Shown here piece after piece: positions 7,335-15,018 of a stretch of DNA of 23,694 bases. Origin of the DNA: Bacillota bacterium. GTDB lineage: Bacteria; Bacillota; Clostridia; Oscillospirales; Oscillospiraceae. Below the pieces are notes generated by a model, which saw only the letters and a list, made by a program, of their open reading frames with translations, was not told the DNA's origin and ran no database searches. The position numbers and the translations under genes are program-made. The stretch lies in the NCBI GenBank assembly GCA_029268085.1, contig JAJUHD010000015.1, positions 1 through 23,694 of the forward strand. Reading direction: 5' to 3'. The first letter of the stretch is position 1, and every line of letters starts with the position of its first letter.

Positions 7335-9245
7335 TTAAATTGCAACGGTGATACCGAGCTTTTTGAGTTTTCTTTTCGTTGGAACGCCGTTTTTGTCCCA
7401 GCCGCGGACCTTGTAATAACGAGGCAGCATCTTGTCGAGTGGGACAACCGTATCCGGCCTGCCGGGATCCTGCGGAGTTTTCGTTAGCCTGTCGCATAGC
7501 GTATCGTCAGCAGCCGTAAGCCCCTCACGAAGGTTGAAAAGCCGCTCGGTGTTGTATGCTCGTTCACCGGCCTGCAAAAAGCTTCCCGCGGTGACGGGCA
7601 GTCCCGTCGCCAGCTTCAGCGACTTAGCGTAAGGGACAAGATACATCCAGTTGAACGGGAGAATCCACGGCATAAGGGACCATAAGGAGCCCAGTATAGG
7701 GCGCGCGCTTATCAAGAGCTTGCTCACAAATCTTGTAACCGGATGTGCCGGACCCAGACGGGAAAGAAATCCGGGAATTACCGCCATCATCGTGAACAGG
7801 CAGAAGCCGGATGAAGAAGTCGCTTCTATCATGTTCTGGAAAAACGCCGTAAGTTCAGCTTTGCCCTTATGTGTCTGCGTATCAACCGCAATTACCCCGA
7901 CGGATTCGATCAGAGCGGCGTAACCGCCGTTAAGATGACAGCCGCCTCTGTTTGAAGTCGCATATCCGAGCCCCATGCCTACAGACCTGCGGGGCTCATA
8001 CGACGCGAGCTCCAGACCCTTGGCATTGACGGCAAATTCCTTTCCGCCGTATTTTTCCGCAAGCAGTTTGGAACCGAGCCCCAGTTCCTTTCCGGCACCG
8101 ATACCATAGGATATGTCGTGTATCGCCTCAAGCACGCCTTCCTTCGAGCCGAAGCACAGGCCGAAATCGGCCATGCCCTTTTCCTGAAGCTCCATTGCAA
8201 AAGCAATCGTGCCACCGAGAGAAATTGCATCCAGACCATAGATATCGGCAACGTAGTTGACAGTATTGATCCATTCCAAATCGTCGTTTTCGATATTTGA
8301 CCCGAACAGGCCGACAGTTTCAAATTCCGGCCCCTTTACCTCTTTGCCGTCGACCATGACGCGGCGCGCACAGCGTATTGGGCAGCTTACACAGCCGCTG
8401 TTGCGAGTCAGCACAGTATCCGCCAGCGCTTCTCCTGTAATCTTGGATGCGTGCTCATATTGCCCTTTGCCGAAATTTCTTGTCGGCAGCGCGTGCGAAG
8501 CGTTTGCGTTGTTCAGAAGGCCGGCCGAACCGTATCTCGGCAACGAGTTCCCTGTCATCGGATGGGTTCTCAGGAACTCAATAAATCTTTTATTATACTT
8601 GTCGAATTCTTCCTTATTATATATCGGTGTTTTCTTGGTTCCAAAGGCTACGAGCGCTTTGATCTTCTTTGCGCCCAAAACGGCGCCCGCGCCGCAGCGC
8701 CCCGCAACTCGTTCACCCGAGACGGCAGCCGCGTAATGCACGCCGTTTTCACCCGCAGGGCCTATGACCAGCTTGCCCCAGTGGGGATTGAATTCCTCCT
8801 GGACTTTTTCCGTGTCCATGCCCCAAAGGTGTACGGCGTCTTTTATGCTGATCTCTCCGTCGAGTATTTCAATGTAAGAAGGACTGGCCGCCCCGCCCTT
8901 TAGGATAATGCCGTCGTAGCCGGCTGCCTTGAGCATGACACCAAATTGCCCGCCGCAGTTTGAGGATGCGATGCCGCCGGTCATGACGTTCTTGAACGAA
9001 ACGTTGAAGCGGCTTGACGACGGGGCGCCTGTTCCGTTCATGGGACAGGTATTGACGATTAACACGTTGTCTGGAGACAGGGGATCGACTCCGGAAGGCA
9101 TCAGATCGAACAGCAGCCTTGAGCCTAGCGCCTTTCCGCCTATGTATTTTCTGAATAATTCCTCCGAGATCGGATAATCTCTGACCTCGCCGGAAGAAAG
9201 GTCAATTAACGCATACTTTGGCAGTATCAGTTTTGGATGTTTCAT
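7335..9245 (-). CDS. aor: aldehyde:ferredoxin oxidoreductase family protein (tungsten type)
   Basis: Interconverts aldehydes and carboxylic acids with ferredoxin as electron partner, using a bis-pterin tungsten (or molybdenum) centre and one [4Fe-4S] cluster. It is 636 residues, close to the family's usual 600-630. Domain 1 carries the pterin-binding PMNGTGAPSSSRFNVSFKN region. The cluster ligands fit Cys285, Cys288 and Cys292 (GCVSCPIRC) and Cys482, against Cys288/291/295/494 in the Pyrococcus furiosus enzyme. The first pterin motif DIYGLD (334-339) is intact; the second, normally DxxGLC, reads SSSGFC (477-482). After it comes a hydrophobic, proline- and tryptophan-rich stretch (about 485-560) that sets this subfamily apart. 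The start ATG overlaps the end of the upstream ferredoxin gene by 44 bases, so translation is probably coupled. The exact substrate cannot be read from sequence. Confidence 0.93.
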   Translation of the reverse strand: MKHPKLILPKYALIDLSSGEVRDYPISEELFRKYIGGKALGSRLLFDLMPSGVDPLSPDNVLIVNTCPMNGTGAPSSSRFNVSFKNVMTGGIASSNCGGQFGVMLKAAGYDGIILKGGAASPSYIEILDGEISIKDAVHLWGMDTEKVQEEFNPHWGKLVIGPAGENGVHYAAAVSGERVAGRCGAGAVLGAKKIKALVAFGTKKTPIYNKEEFDKYNKRFIEFLRTHPMTGNSLPRYGSAGLLNNANASHALPTRNFGKGQYEHASKITGEALADTVLTRNSGCVSCPIRCARRVMVDGKEVKGPEFETVGLFGSNIENDDLEWINTVNYVADIYGLDAISLGGTIAFAMELQEKGMADFGLCFGSKEGVLEAIHDISYGIGAGKELGLGSKLLAEKYGGKEFAVNAKGLELASYEPRRSVGMGLGYATSNRGGCHLNGGYAALIESVGVIAVDTQTHKGKAELTAFFQNMIEATSSSGFCLFTMMAVIPGFLSRLGPAHPVTRFVSKLLISARPILGSLWSLMPWILPFNWMYLVPYAKSLKLATGLPVTAGSFLQAGERAYNTERLFNLREGLTAADDTLCDRLTKTPQDPGRPDTVVPLDKMLPRYYKVRGWDKNGVPTKRKLKKLGITVAI

Positions 9246-9666
9246 TTACTTCACCGGCTTTCATTGTGATGGCATGGAGCGGGCAGCAGGACGCGCAAAT
9301 ACCGCAGCCGACGCACTGCTTTTCGTTTGCCAAGTAAGCAAACACGCGGATGTCGCCCTTAAACTGCGGCAATGAAATTTCTAGGCAGTCCCGTCCGCAA
9401 ACGCTAACGCATATGGAGCAAGCGCTGCATAGCTTTGTATCGATAACAGGCTTTTTCCATTCCGTTTTCGGAACCTTGGGCGCAACTTCGCCCGATGATG
9501 TAAGAACTGCCGATTTGTTGCACACATTTCCGCAGACGCCGCATTCCACGCAACGCTGGGGATTAATTATATGCCTTTGCTTGACCGTGCCTTCTATCGC
9601 CTGAACCGGACAGCTCTTCGCGCAGAGCGTGCAGCCAATGCAGTCCTCCGAAATAAAATATGCCAT
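9202..9666 (-). CDS. polyferredoxin with four [4Fe-4S] motifs, probable AOR electron-transfer subunit
   Basis: Protein of 154 residues with four complete CxxCxxCxxxC motifs: Cys9-19, Cys39-49, Cys80-90 and Cys118-128, with extra Cys94 and Cys127. Two are followed by Pro (SCPVQAI, CCPLHAI), as in bacterial 2[4Fe-4S] ferredoxins. In other anaerobes such AorA-like proteins are encoded beside AOR and pass electrons between the catalytic subunit and soluble ferredoxin or another redox partner. The gene sits directly upstream of AOR and overlaps it by 44 bases. The ATG follows GGGAG at eight bases. No membrane segment is seen, so it is cytoplasmic. Confidence 0.92.
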   Translation of the reverse strand: MAYFISEDCIGCTLCAKSCPVQAIEGTVKQRHIINPQRCVECGVCGNVCNKSAVLTSSGEVAPKVPKTEWKKPVIDTKLCSACSICVSVCGRDCLEISLPQFKGDIRVFAYLANEKQCVGCGICASCCPLHAITMKAGEVNETSKTDTAKVCVN

Positions 9667-9723
9667 TTTTAAGTCTCCCTATAATAAAACTATTACAGTT
9701 TCCGATAGTTGCCGAATGATTCT

Positions 9724-10398
9724 TCATATCGCTACGACATTATATTCCTGTGTCATCAGATCCACGATCAGCAGCCTGCTCCTTAGGGGAGTTCCTTTGT
9801 TAAGAAGGACCTTAACCGCTTCCGCCGCCTGTATTGATGCTGCCAGAGCCGGTGTGAAGGATAGGCAGGATGGCTTGGATTTTTTGCTTTCCGAGGGATA
9901 AATGCGTCCGAAAGACCCAGCTTCCGGCATAATTACGGTGACCTGCGCACACCAGCCCGAAATCGCTCCGTGAACGAGGGGAAGACCGAGCCTGCCACAG
10001 CTATCCGCGAGGATACGCCTGTCCGGAACGTTGTCCAGCGCATCTATTACAATGTCATGGCCCGAAAGGATACTGTCGGCGTTCTCTGCCGTGAGATATG
10101 ACGGCACCGAGTTCACTTGGGATTCTGAGTTTATTGCTCGCACCCGCTCAAACGCCGCCTTGACCTTGCTTTCCCCGATGAGCGCCTCGGTCGATAAAAG
10201 CTGGCGGTTGAGGTTCGATACAGCGAAGCTGTCACCGTCCACGATGGTCAGAACGCCTATCCCGATCCTCGCGAGCAGCTCGATGACATAGCCGCCTATC
10301 CCTCCGCAGCCTACTATGCAGGCGCGTTTCATGCGGAGGGCATCAAGCTCGCTTTGGGTCAGGGCGCCAAGATTTCTGGAATATCGTTCTTTTGTCAT
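9724..10398 (-). CDS. ThiF/MoeB/HesA-family E1-like adenylyltransferase
   Basis: Uses ATP to adenylate the C-terminal glycine of a MoaD/ThiS-type carrier. It is 225 residues from the ATG at 10398, which has AAGGA seven bases upstream; a TTG at 10431 in frame lacks a ribosome site. The Rossmann-type nucleotide loop is VGCGGIGG (29-36), followed by VDGDSFAVSNLNRQ with Asp54 and Asp56 and the Arg finger region, Lys78/Lys80, and DALDN (119-123) with the Mg-binding Asp. The two CxxC pairs that bind zinc in MoeB and ThiF are not present, and there is no rhodanese domain, so it belongs to the short HesA-like branch. Its partner is presumably the MoaD-like protein of the same operon. A tRNA t6A dehydratase (TcdA) is a less likely alternative. 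Confidence 0.87.
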   Translation of the reverse strand: MTKERYSRNLGALTQSELDALRMKRACIVGCGGIGGYVIELLARIGIGVLTIVDGDSFAVSNLNRQLLSTEALIGESKVKAAFERVRAINSESQVNSVPSYLTAENADSILSGHDIVIDALDNVPDRRILADSCGRLGLPLVHGAISGWCAQVTVIMPEAGSFGRIYPSESKKSKPSCLSFTPALAASIQAAEAVKVLLNKGTPLRSRLLIVDLMTQEYNVVAI

Positions 10399-10489
10399 AC
10401 CTAGTCCTTTATAAATGCTGCTCTTATTCAATCCGGTTATCCGCAGGATATAACGGTTTGCCTTGCGGATATAGAGGAATCTTGCTTTG

Positions 10490-11731
10490 TTACTTCATTA
10501 AAGAATCTTCGGTTTGTCTGTCCGCGACAGGCTTGCGCATGCGGTTTATAGTCTTTGTCATCTGCTCGGCGTCCCAAATAACGGGGACGGGATAGATGGG
10601 ATTGGCCTCTTTTAAAGCCCATTCAACCATTTGAGGAATGTCCTTATCTTTGATGACGTCAGTCTGTTCGGGTATGTTCATATCCTTGTTCATTCTGCGT
10701 ATTTCAAGGATGAAAGCGCGGGCTTTCTCGCCGTCGTCTTTACCCTTAATGCCGACAATTTCCGCAAGGCGCGCGAGTCTGGGATATACAGCGGGACCAA
10801 AATCCTCCATTACATATGGTAGGATAATGGCGTTGGCAAGCCCGTGAGGAACGCCGTACAGGCCGCCGAGCGTGTGGGCGATTGCGTGCACGTTGCCCAC
10901 GCAGGCCCGGCTGAACGCTCTGCCCGCATAGAACGAGGCGAGCAGCATGTTGCTGCGGGCTTCAAGATTTTTTCCGTCGGCGTATGCCTTTTCAAGATTT
11001 TCAAAAATCAGCTTTGTTGCCTTCTCAGCAAGACGACGGGTATATTTGGGCGCGAATTTATTGGTGTAAGCCTCCACGGCATGAGTGAGTGCGTCCATGC
11101 CTGTTGTTGACGTGACATGAGGCGGCAAACCGACCGTCAGCTCAGGATCGAGCACGGCATAGCGGGGAAGCAGGCAGGGATCCTGAATTGCATATTTGTG
11201 ATGGGTGCTGTAATCGGTGACGACGGCTGCCAGCGTTGCCTCCGAGCCTGTTCCTGCGGTGGTCGGAACGGCAAAAAGCGGGGGGAGCTTTTTATGTACT
11301 TTCAGCGTGCCGCCGAGCTGCTGGATGCTGCGATTAGGTCTTGCGACACGCGCAGCCGCGGCTTTCGCACAGTCCATGGAGGAACCGCCGCCAAAGGCGA
11401 TAAAAGCCTGGCACTTGTTTTCCCGGTACATGTCATATGCTCTCTCAATGCATTCGATAGAAGGATTGACCTCTGCTCCGTCATAAAGTACATAGGCGAG
11501 CTTCGCCTCATCACAGGCGGCAAAGAGACTGTTAAGAAGACCGATCTTTGAAAGGACGCTGTCGGTTACGATAAGAACCTTGTTGATGCCTTTGGATTTG
11601 ATGAATGCGGGAAGTTTCTTTATACTTCCGGCTCCGTCCAGCAGCTCCGGACTGGGCTGGGGCATAAAGGTCTGGCCAATGTTGAACAGAAACTGGAATG
11701 TCCGATACCAAGCGTTTTTGAGTGAGCCCAT
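10490..11731 (-). CDS. iron-containing (group III) alcohol dehydrogenase
   Basis: NAD(P)-dependent dehydrogenase interconverting alcohols and aldehydes, 413 residues. It shows the nucleotide-binding GGGSSMD (114-120), TTAGTGSEAT, and the metal site Asp213 and His217 (GMDALTHAVEAY), His282 and His296 (HAIAHTLGG, VPHG), matching the spacing in FucO-type enzymes. The N-terminal ~25 residues form an extra aromatic segment. The ATG at 11731 follows AAAGGAG at ten bases. It is the first gene of the AOR operon; the pairing suggests acid to aldehyde (AOR) to alcohol (this enzyme), or the reverse, with the aldehyde as shared intermediate. Substrate chain length and cofactor preference cannot be told. 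Confidence 0.92.
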   Translation of the reverse strand: MGSLKNAWYRTFQFLFNIGQTFMPQPSPELLDGAGSIKKLPAFIKSKGINKVLIVTDSVLSKIGLLNSLFAACDEAKLAYVLYDGAEVNPSIECIERAYDMYRENKCQAFIAFGGGSSMDCAKAAAARVARPNRSIQQLGGTLKVHKKLPPLFAVPTTAGTGSEATLAAVVTDYSTHHKYAIQDPCLLPRYAVLDPELTVGLPPHVTSTTGMDALTHAVEAYTNKFAPKYTRRLAEKATKLIFENLEKAYADGKNLEARSNMLLASFYAGRAFSRACVGNVHAIAHTLGGLYGVPHGLANAIILPYVMEDFGPAVYPRLARLAEIVGIKGKDDGEKARAFILEIRRMNKDMNIPEQTDVIKDKDIPQMVEWALKEANPIYPVPVIWDAEQMTKTINRMRKPVADRQTEDSLMK

Positions 11732-12055
11732 TATTTGTTTTCTCCTTTACAAGATAATTAGGAAAATGCTAAAACCGATAACCCCAAGCTTTTGCTATCG
11801 CCGGCGGATCGTTTTGTACCGACTGCCATTTTTATCTAGATGCTATCATAAAACCTTAAATAATAAAAGACAGTAAAAGAAGATTCGTGCTTCTGTCCAT
11901 ATTAAAGGGCAAAAAACAGTGCAATATACAATACACATGCATTAAAAATTATTACAATTGTATTGTATAATATTAATAAAATGTGGAAAAATGTGACTTG
12001 CGCTGATAGGCTAGTTGTTGTAGAATCATAACAATTATAATAACGGAGTGTTAAA
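11732..12055. promoter_or_regulatory. divergent control region between adh-aor operon and tetR
   Basis: 324 bases without a gene, strongly AT-rich on the tetR side. Inverted repeats: TATACAATAC (11925-11934) with GTATTGTATA (11960-11969), perfect 10-bp arms, and the palindrome TACAATTGTA (11953-11962) inside it. The TACAAT/ATTGTA half site thus occurs several times within 45 bases, which fits an operator for the adjacent TetR protein. Toward adh, TACAAT boxes could also serve as a -10, so repression of that operon is plausible; no clear -35 was found. The stretch 11732-11920 would be a long leader; I saw no molybdenum/tungsten cofactor riboswitch in it, only a 23-codon frame without a ribosome site. 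Confidence 0.55.
11998..12026 (+). promoter_or_regulatory. tetR promoter
   Basis: TTGCGC (11998-12003), 17-base spacer, TAGAAT (12021-12026); the start codon of tetR is 30 bases further on, after the ribosome site CGGAGTG. It lies just downstream of the TACAAT/ATTGTA palindromes, so autoregulation is possible. Confidence 0.45.
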
Positions 12056-12616
12056 ATGGAAAAGATCAGCGCAAAGATCATCCTGTTCGAAAAGGCGATG
12101 GAACTGTTTCGACGGGACGGATATGATAACGTGACAATCCAACAGATATGCCGGGAGGCTAACGTCACCCGAAATGCCTTTTATTATTATTTCAATTCAA
12201 AGGAAGCTCTTTTAAGCTCCTACTTTGAGAACATACCGAGTTTTACGCAATCACTTATGGCTGATGTATTGAAGCTTCCGAATGATTGGGAAAAGCTCCG
12301 ATATCTCATTGAGGCCCATATGAAGCTGATCGAGAGAGAGGGAATCAGCGTTTGCCGTGCCTTCATTAGGGTCAATATGGACGGAAACGGGGATTTACTG
12401 TCCAAATATTATGTCAGCGAAACGGTGACTATACCGCTAGTGAGGAACTGCCAGAATACGGGGCTTATACGGAATATGACGGAACCGGAATGGCTTGTAT
12501 ATCTGGCAACCCGCCTGATGCTGGGCATTCTGGTCACATGGTGCTGTAAAAACGGAGAATTTGACCTGATTGCCGTATCAAGGGAAGCGTTTATCGGACT
12601 TATGCAGCCGGTATGA
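12056..12616 (+). CDS. TetR/AcrR-family transcriptional regulator
   Basis: 186-residue DNA-binding protein. The N-terminal helix-turn-helix spans about residues 10-50, with the usual pattern AMELFRRDGYDNVTIQQIC then EANVTRNAFYYYFNSKEALL. The rest is a helical ligand-binding and dimerisation domain that shows no close signature, so the effector is unknown. It is transcribed divergently from the adh-thiF-ferredoxin-aor operon and upstream of moaC, and palindromic sites lie between. This suggests it controls the AOR module, possibly sensing an aldehyde, acid or pterin-related signal (inference). Its stop codon overlaps an ATG at 12613 (ATGA). Confidence 0.9.
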   Translation: MEKISAKIILFEKAMELFRRDGYDNVTIQQICREANVTRNAFYYYFNSKEALLSSYFENIPSFTQSLMADVLKLPNDWEKLRYLIEAHMKLIEREGISVCRAFIRVNMDGNGDLLSKYYVSETVTIPLVRNCQNTGLIRNMTEPEWLVYLATRLMLGILVTWCCKNGEFDLIAVSREAFIGLMQPV

Positions 12617-12762
12617 ATAATGAGAATGCCGGCATAAATCAAGAAGATGAGGACGACGTTATTATAATAACCCATGACTGCGCGGAGCTGGTTTCGGGAT
12701 GTTTGCTTCGGAGGCTTAGTCCTTCTGAGGGAACCGCTCTGCCTGAAAACAAGGAGAATGCT

Positions 12763-13245
12763 ATGGATAAACTGACTCACGTTGATGAACAGGGCAGAGC
12801 GCGGATGGTGGATGTCGGCGATAAGCCGGATACCAAGCGCCGCGCGGTAGCGCAGGCTGTCGTAACCATGAAGCCCGATACTCTTGCTATGATAGCCGCA
12901 GGCCGGATGCCCAAAGGGGATGTATTCGCCTGTGCCCGAATTGCCGGAATAATGGCGGCAAAGCGTACATCAGACCTTATCCCCATGTGCCACCCTCTGC
13001 CTCTGGACTCGGTGCAGGTCGAGTTGACGCCGGAAGGCTCGGACAAGGTGCGCATTGTGGCAGAAGTAACCTGCATTTATCATACGGGCGTAGAGATGGA
13101 AGCACTGACAGCTTGTTCCGTGGCTGCGCTTACGGTCTATGACATGTGCAAGGCTGTAGACAGAGAAATGGAAATCGGCTCAGTGATGCTGCTTGAAAAG
13201 AGCGGCGGAAAGAGCGGAGATTTTAAAAGAAAAATCAATGACTGA
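12763..13245 (+). CDS. moaC: MoaC, cyclic pyranopterin monophosphate synthase
   Basis: Converts the MoaA product 3',8-cyclo-GTP to cyclic pyranopterin monophosphate (precursor Z), the first stable intermediate of molybdenum and tungsten cofactor synthesis. 160 residues, full family length. Active-site residues are all present: Lys51, His77 (MCHPLPL), Glu111 and Glu113 (GVEMEAL), Asp127 and Lys130 (YDMCKAV), and the LLEKSGGKSGDF end. The ATG at 12763 has AAGGAG six bases upstream and matches the family N-terminus (DKLTHVDEQGRARMVDV). The same frame is open back to an ATG at 12613 that overlaps the tetR stop, which would add 50 residues with no counterpart I recognise. It supplies the pterin used by AOR, consistent with the MoaD-like and ThiF-like genes across the divergent promoter. 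Confidence 0.95.
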   Translation: MDKLTHVDEQGRARMVDVGDKPDTKRRAVAQAVVTMKPDTLAMIAAGRMPKGDVFACARIAGIMAAKRTSDLIPMCHPLPLDSVQVELTPEGSDKVRIVAEVTCIYHTGVEMEALTACSVAALTVYDMCKAVDREMEIGSVMLLEKSGGKSGDFKRKIND

Positions 13246-13280
13246 TGGATGTGTATGGCCTTGGATTTTTATAAGTATGA

Positions 13281-13330
13281 TAACAGCAAAAGCCGGAGAG
13301 GAACTTCTTCCTCTCCGGCTTTTGCAGTTA
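13281..13330. terminator. moaC terminator
   Basis: Inverted repeat 13281-13303 with 13308-13330, 22 of 23 positions paired, loop CTTC, starting 35 bases after the moaC stop. The GGCTTTTGC lower stem gives a U-rich 3' side. It separates moaC from the gerA operon. Confidence 0.85.
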
Positions 13331-13407
13331 AAGATAAAACAGTAATGCTCGCATAAATCATCATTATTTGCGAAAAATATGGATAAAACGATATTACAGG
13401 AGCGGCT

Positions 13408-15018
13408 ATGTTCAATTATATACAAAAAATAATACAATTTCAAAAAATGAAAAGCCGCAGTAAAGAAAAACCTGAAGAGCGGCAGGAAACCGGAAGCGAT
13501 CTGTCCGAAGACCTCGGCAAGAACCTTGCTATACTCAGGGGCATAATCGCAGAAAGCAGTGATCTGATAGTCCGGACTTTTGTAATCGGAGACAGGGTAA
13601 AGGCGGCGATTATCTACATCGACGGTTTGTCAGACAAGGCTCTGGTAAGCGAAACGATCCTGAAGCCGCTGATGTATCATACGGACTTGGATTCGCTGCC
13701 CGAGAAAATTGACGCCGAATATGTGAAATCGGAATTGCTGTATGTCAGCAGTATCGAAACAGATAAATTTGTGGGCACTGTCGTTGACAAGATCCTGTCC
13801 GGAGATACGGCCTTTCTGCTGGACGGAGCCGCTGAGGTTTTAATAATTTCGTTGCGCGGCTGGAAAACCCGCGGAATCGAGGAACCGCAAACGGAAGCAT
13901 CTGTTCGCGGTCCCCGTGAAGGTTTTACCGAAACCCTTAGGATCAATACCTCCTTGTTAAGGCGGAAAATCAAAAACCCGAATCTCAAGTTTGAAACCGT
14001 AACGATCGGAGAGCGGACAAAAACGGACGTATGCATAGCGTATATTTCCGGACTTACAAAGCCTGAGCTGATTGAAGAGGTCAAGCGGCGCTTAAATAAG
14101 ATCAAGATCGACGGGGTGCTTGAATCGGGATATATAGAACAATATATTGAAGATGCTCCATACTCTGTTTTTCCGACAGTCGGAAACAGCGAGAAGCCTG
14201 ATAAAGTCGCAGCTAAAATGCTGGAAGGCAGGGCCGCGATATTTGTAGACGGGTCTCCGTTTGTTCTCACGGTTCCTAATTTGTTTATTGAGAGTTTCCA
14301 AAGCGCAGAAGATTATTATTCACGTCCGTATTTTGCAAGTGTAATAAGAATTCTTAGATTTACGGCATTTTTTATCAGCCTTCTGGCACCGGCTCTTTAT
14401 GTGGCGCTGTCTACCTTTCATCAGGAACTGATCCCCACTCCTTTGCTTCTTTCTATGGCCGCCGCACATGAAGGCGTACCTTTTCCTTCGGTTGTTGAAG
14501 CAATCGTAATGCTCCTGTTTTTTGAAATACTGAGGGAAGCGGGAGTACGTCTTCCGCGGCCTATAGGTCAGGCTGTCAGCATTGTTGGAGCTCTGGTCAT
14601 AGGAGAAGCCGCTGTATCAGCAGGATTGATAGGAGCACCCATGGTCATCGTTGTGGCGATTACAGCGGTATCCAGCTTCACCATCCCGGCACAGATGGAT
14701 TCAAGTACAATTTATCGCTTTGTTCTGCTCCTGCTGGCCGGCTTCTTGGGCGGGTTCGGTATCGCGATCGGCTTGTTTATAATGTTCATCCACCTTGCCA
14801 ATATAAAGTCCTTTGGCATACCATATCTGTCACCCGTTGTCCCTTATGATAAAGCCTACCTTAAGGATACTTTTTTAAGAGCTCCTTTGTGGGCAATGCA
14901 CAAAAGGCCAAAGGGAATGTCTCTGGATGATATCAGGCAAAAAAGCATGTCAGGACCGCCTCAATTAGATAAGAATGAGAATAAGCCCGAAGGCCAGACC
15001 AGTGAGGAACCCACATGA
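13408..15018 (+). CDS. gerAA: GerA-family spore germination receptor, A subunit
   Basis: A subunit of a nutrient germinant receptor in the spore inner membrane. 536 residues. A large hydrophilic N-terminal domain (about 1-300) contains the family signature EASVRGPREGFTE (163-175) and the later GRAAIFVDGSPFVLTVP. About five or six membrane helices follow from residue 312, with the very conserved IPTPLLLSMAAAHEGVPFPSVVEA region and the RPIGQAVSIVGALVIGEAAV segment. The C-terminal tail is cytoplasmic. The ATG follows AGGAG at seven bases. It is the first gene of a four-gene operon, its stop overlapping the next start. Such operons are made in the forespore under sigma-G, but I could not find a convincing sigma-G promoter in the 77 bases after the moaC terminator. 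Confidence 0.95.
   Translation: MFNYIQKIIQFQKMKSRSKEKPEERQETGSDLSEDLGKNLAILRGIIAESSDLIVRTFVIGDRVKAAIIYIDGLSDKALVSETILKPLMYHTDLDSLPEKIDAEYVKSELLYVSSIETDKFVGTVVDKILSGDTAFLLDGAAEVLIISLRGWKTRGIEEPQTEASVRGPREGFTETLRINTSLLRRKIKNPNLKFETVTIGERTKTDVCIAYISGLTKPELIEEVKRRLNKIKIDGVLESGYIEQYIEDAPYSVFPTVGNSEKPDKVAAKMLEGRAAIFVDGSPFVLTVPNLFIESFQSAEDYYSRPYFASVIRILRFTAFFISLLAPALYVALSTFHQELIPTPLLLSMAAAHEGVPFPSVVEAIVMLLFFEILREAGVRLPRPIGQAVSIVGALVIGEAAVSAGLIGAPMVIVVAITAVSSFTIPAQMDSSTIYRFVLLLLAGFLGGFGIAIGLFIMFIHLANIKSFGIPYLSPVVPYDKAYLKDTFLRAPLWAMHKRPKGMSLDDIRQKSMSGPPQLDKNENKPEGQTSEEPT

Noticed and set aside
11758..11829. 23-codon leader peptide candidate ahead of the alcohol dehydrogenase gene
   Set aside because: No ribosome site and no codon pattern typical of an attenuator; kept only as a remark.
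11732..11920. Molybdenum/tungsten cofactor riboswitch in the adh leader
   Set aside because: Expected given the AOR genes, but I could not find the paired, conserved blocks of that RNA by eye.
13331..13407. Sigma-G promoter for the gerA operon
   Set aside because: A GCATA box is present but no matching -10 at 17-18 bases; not good enough to report as a feature.
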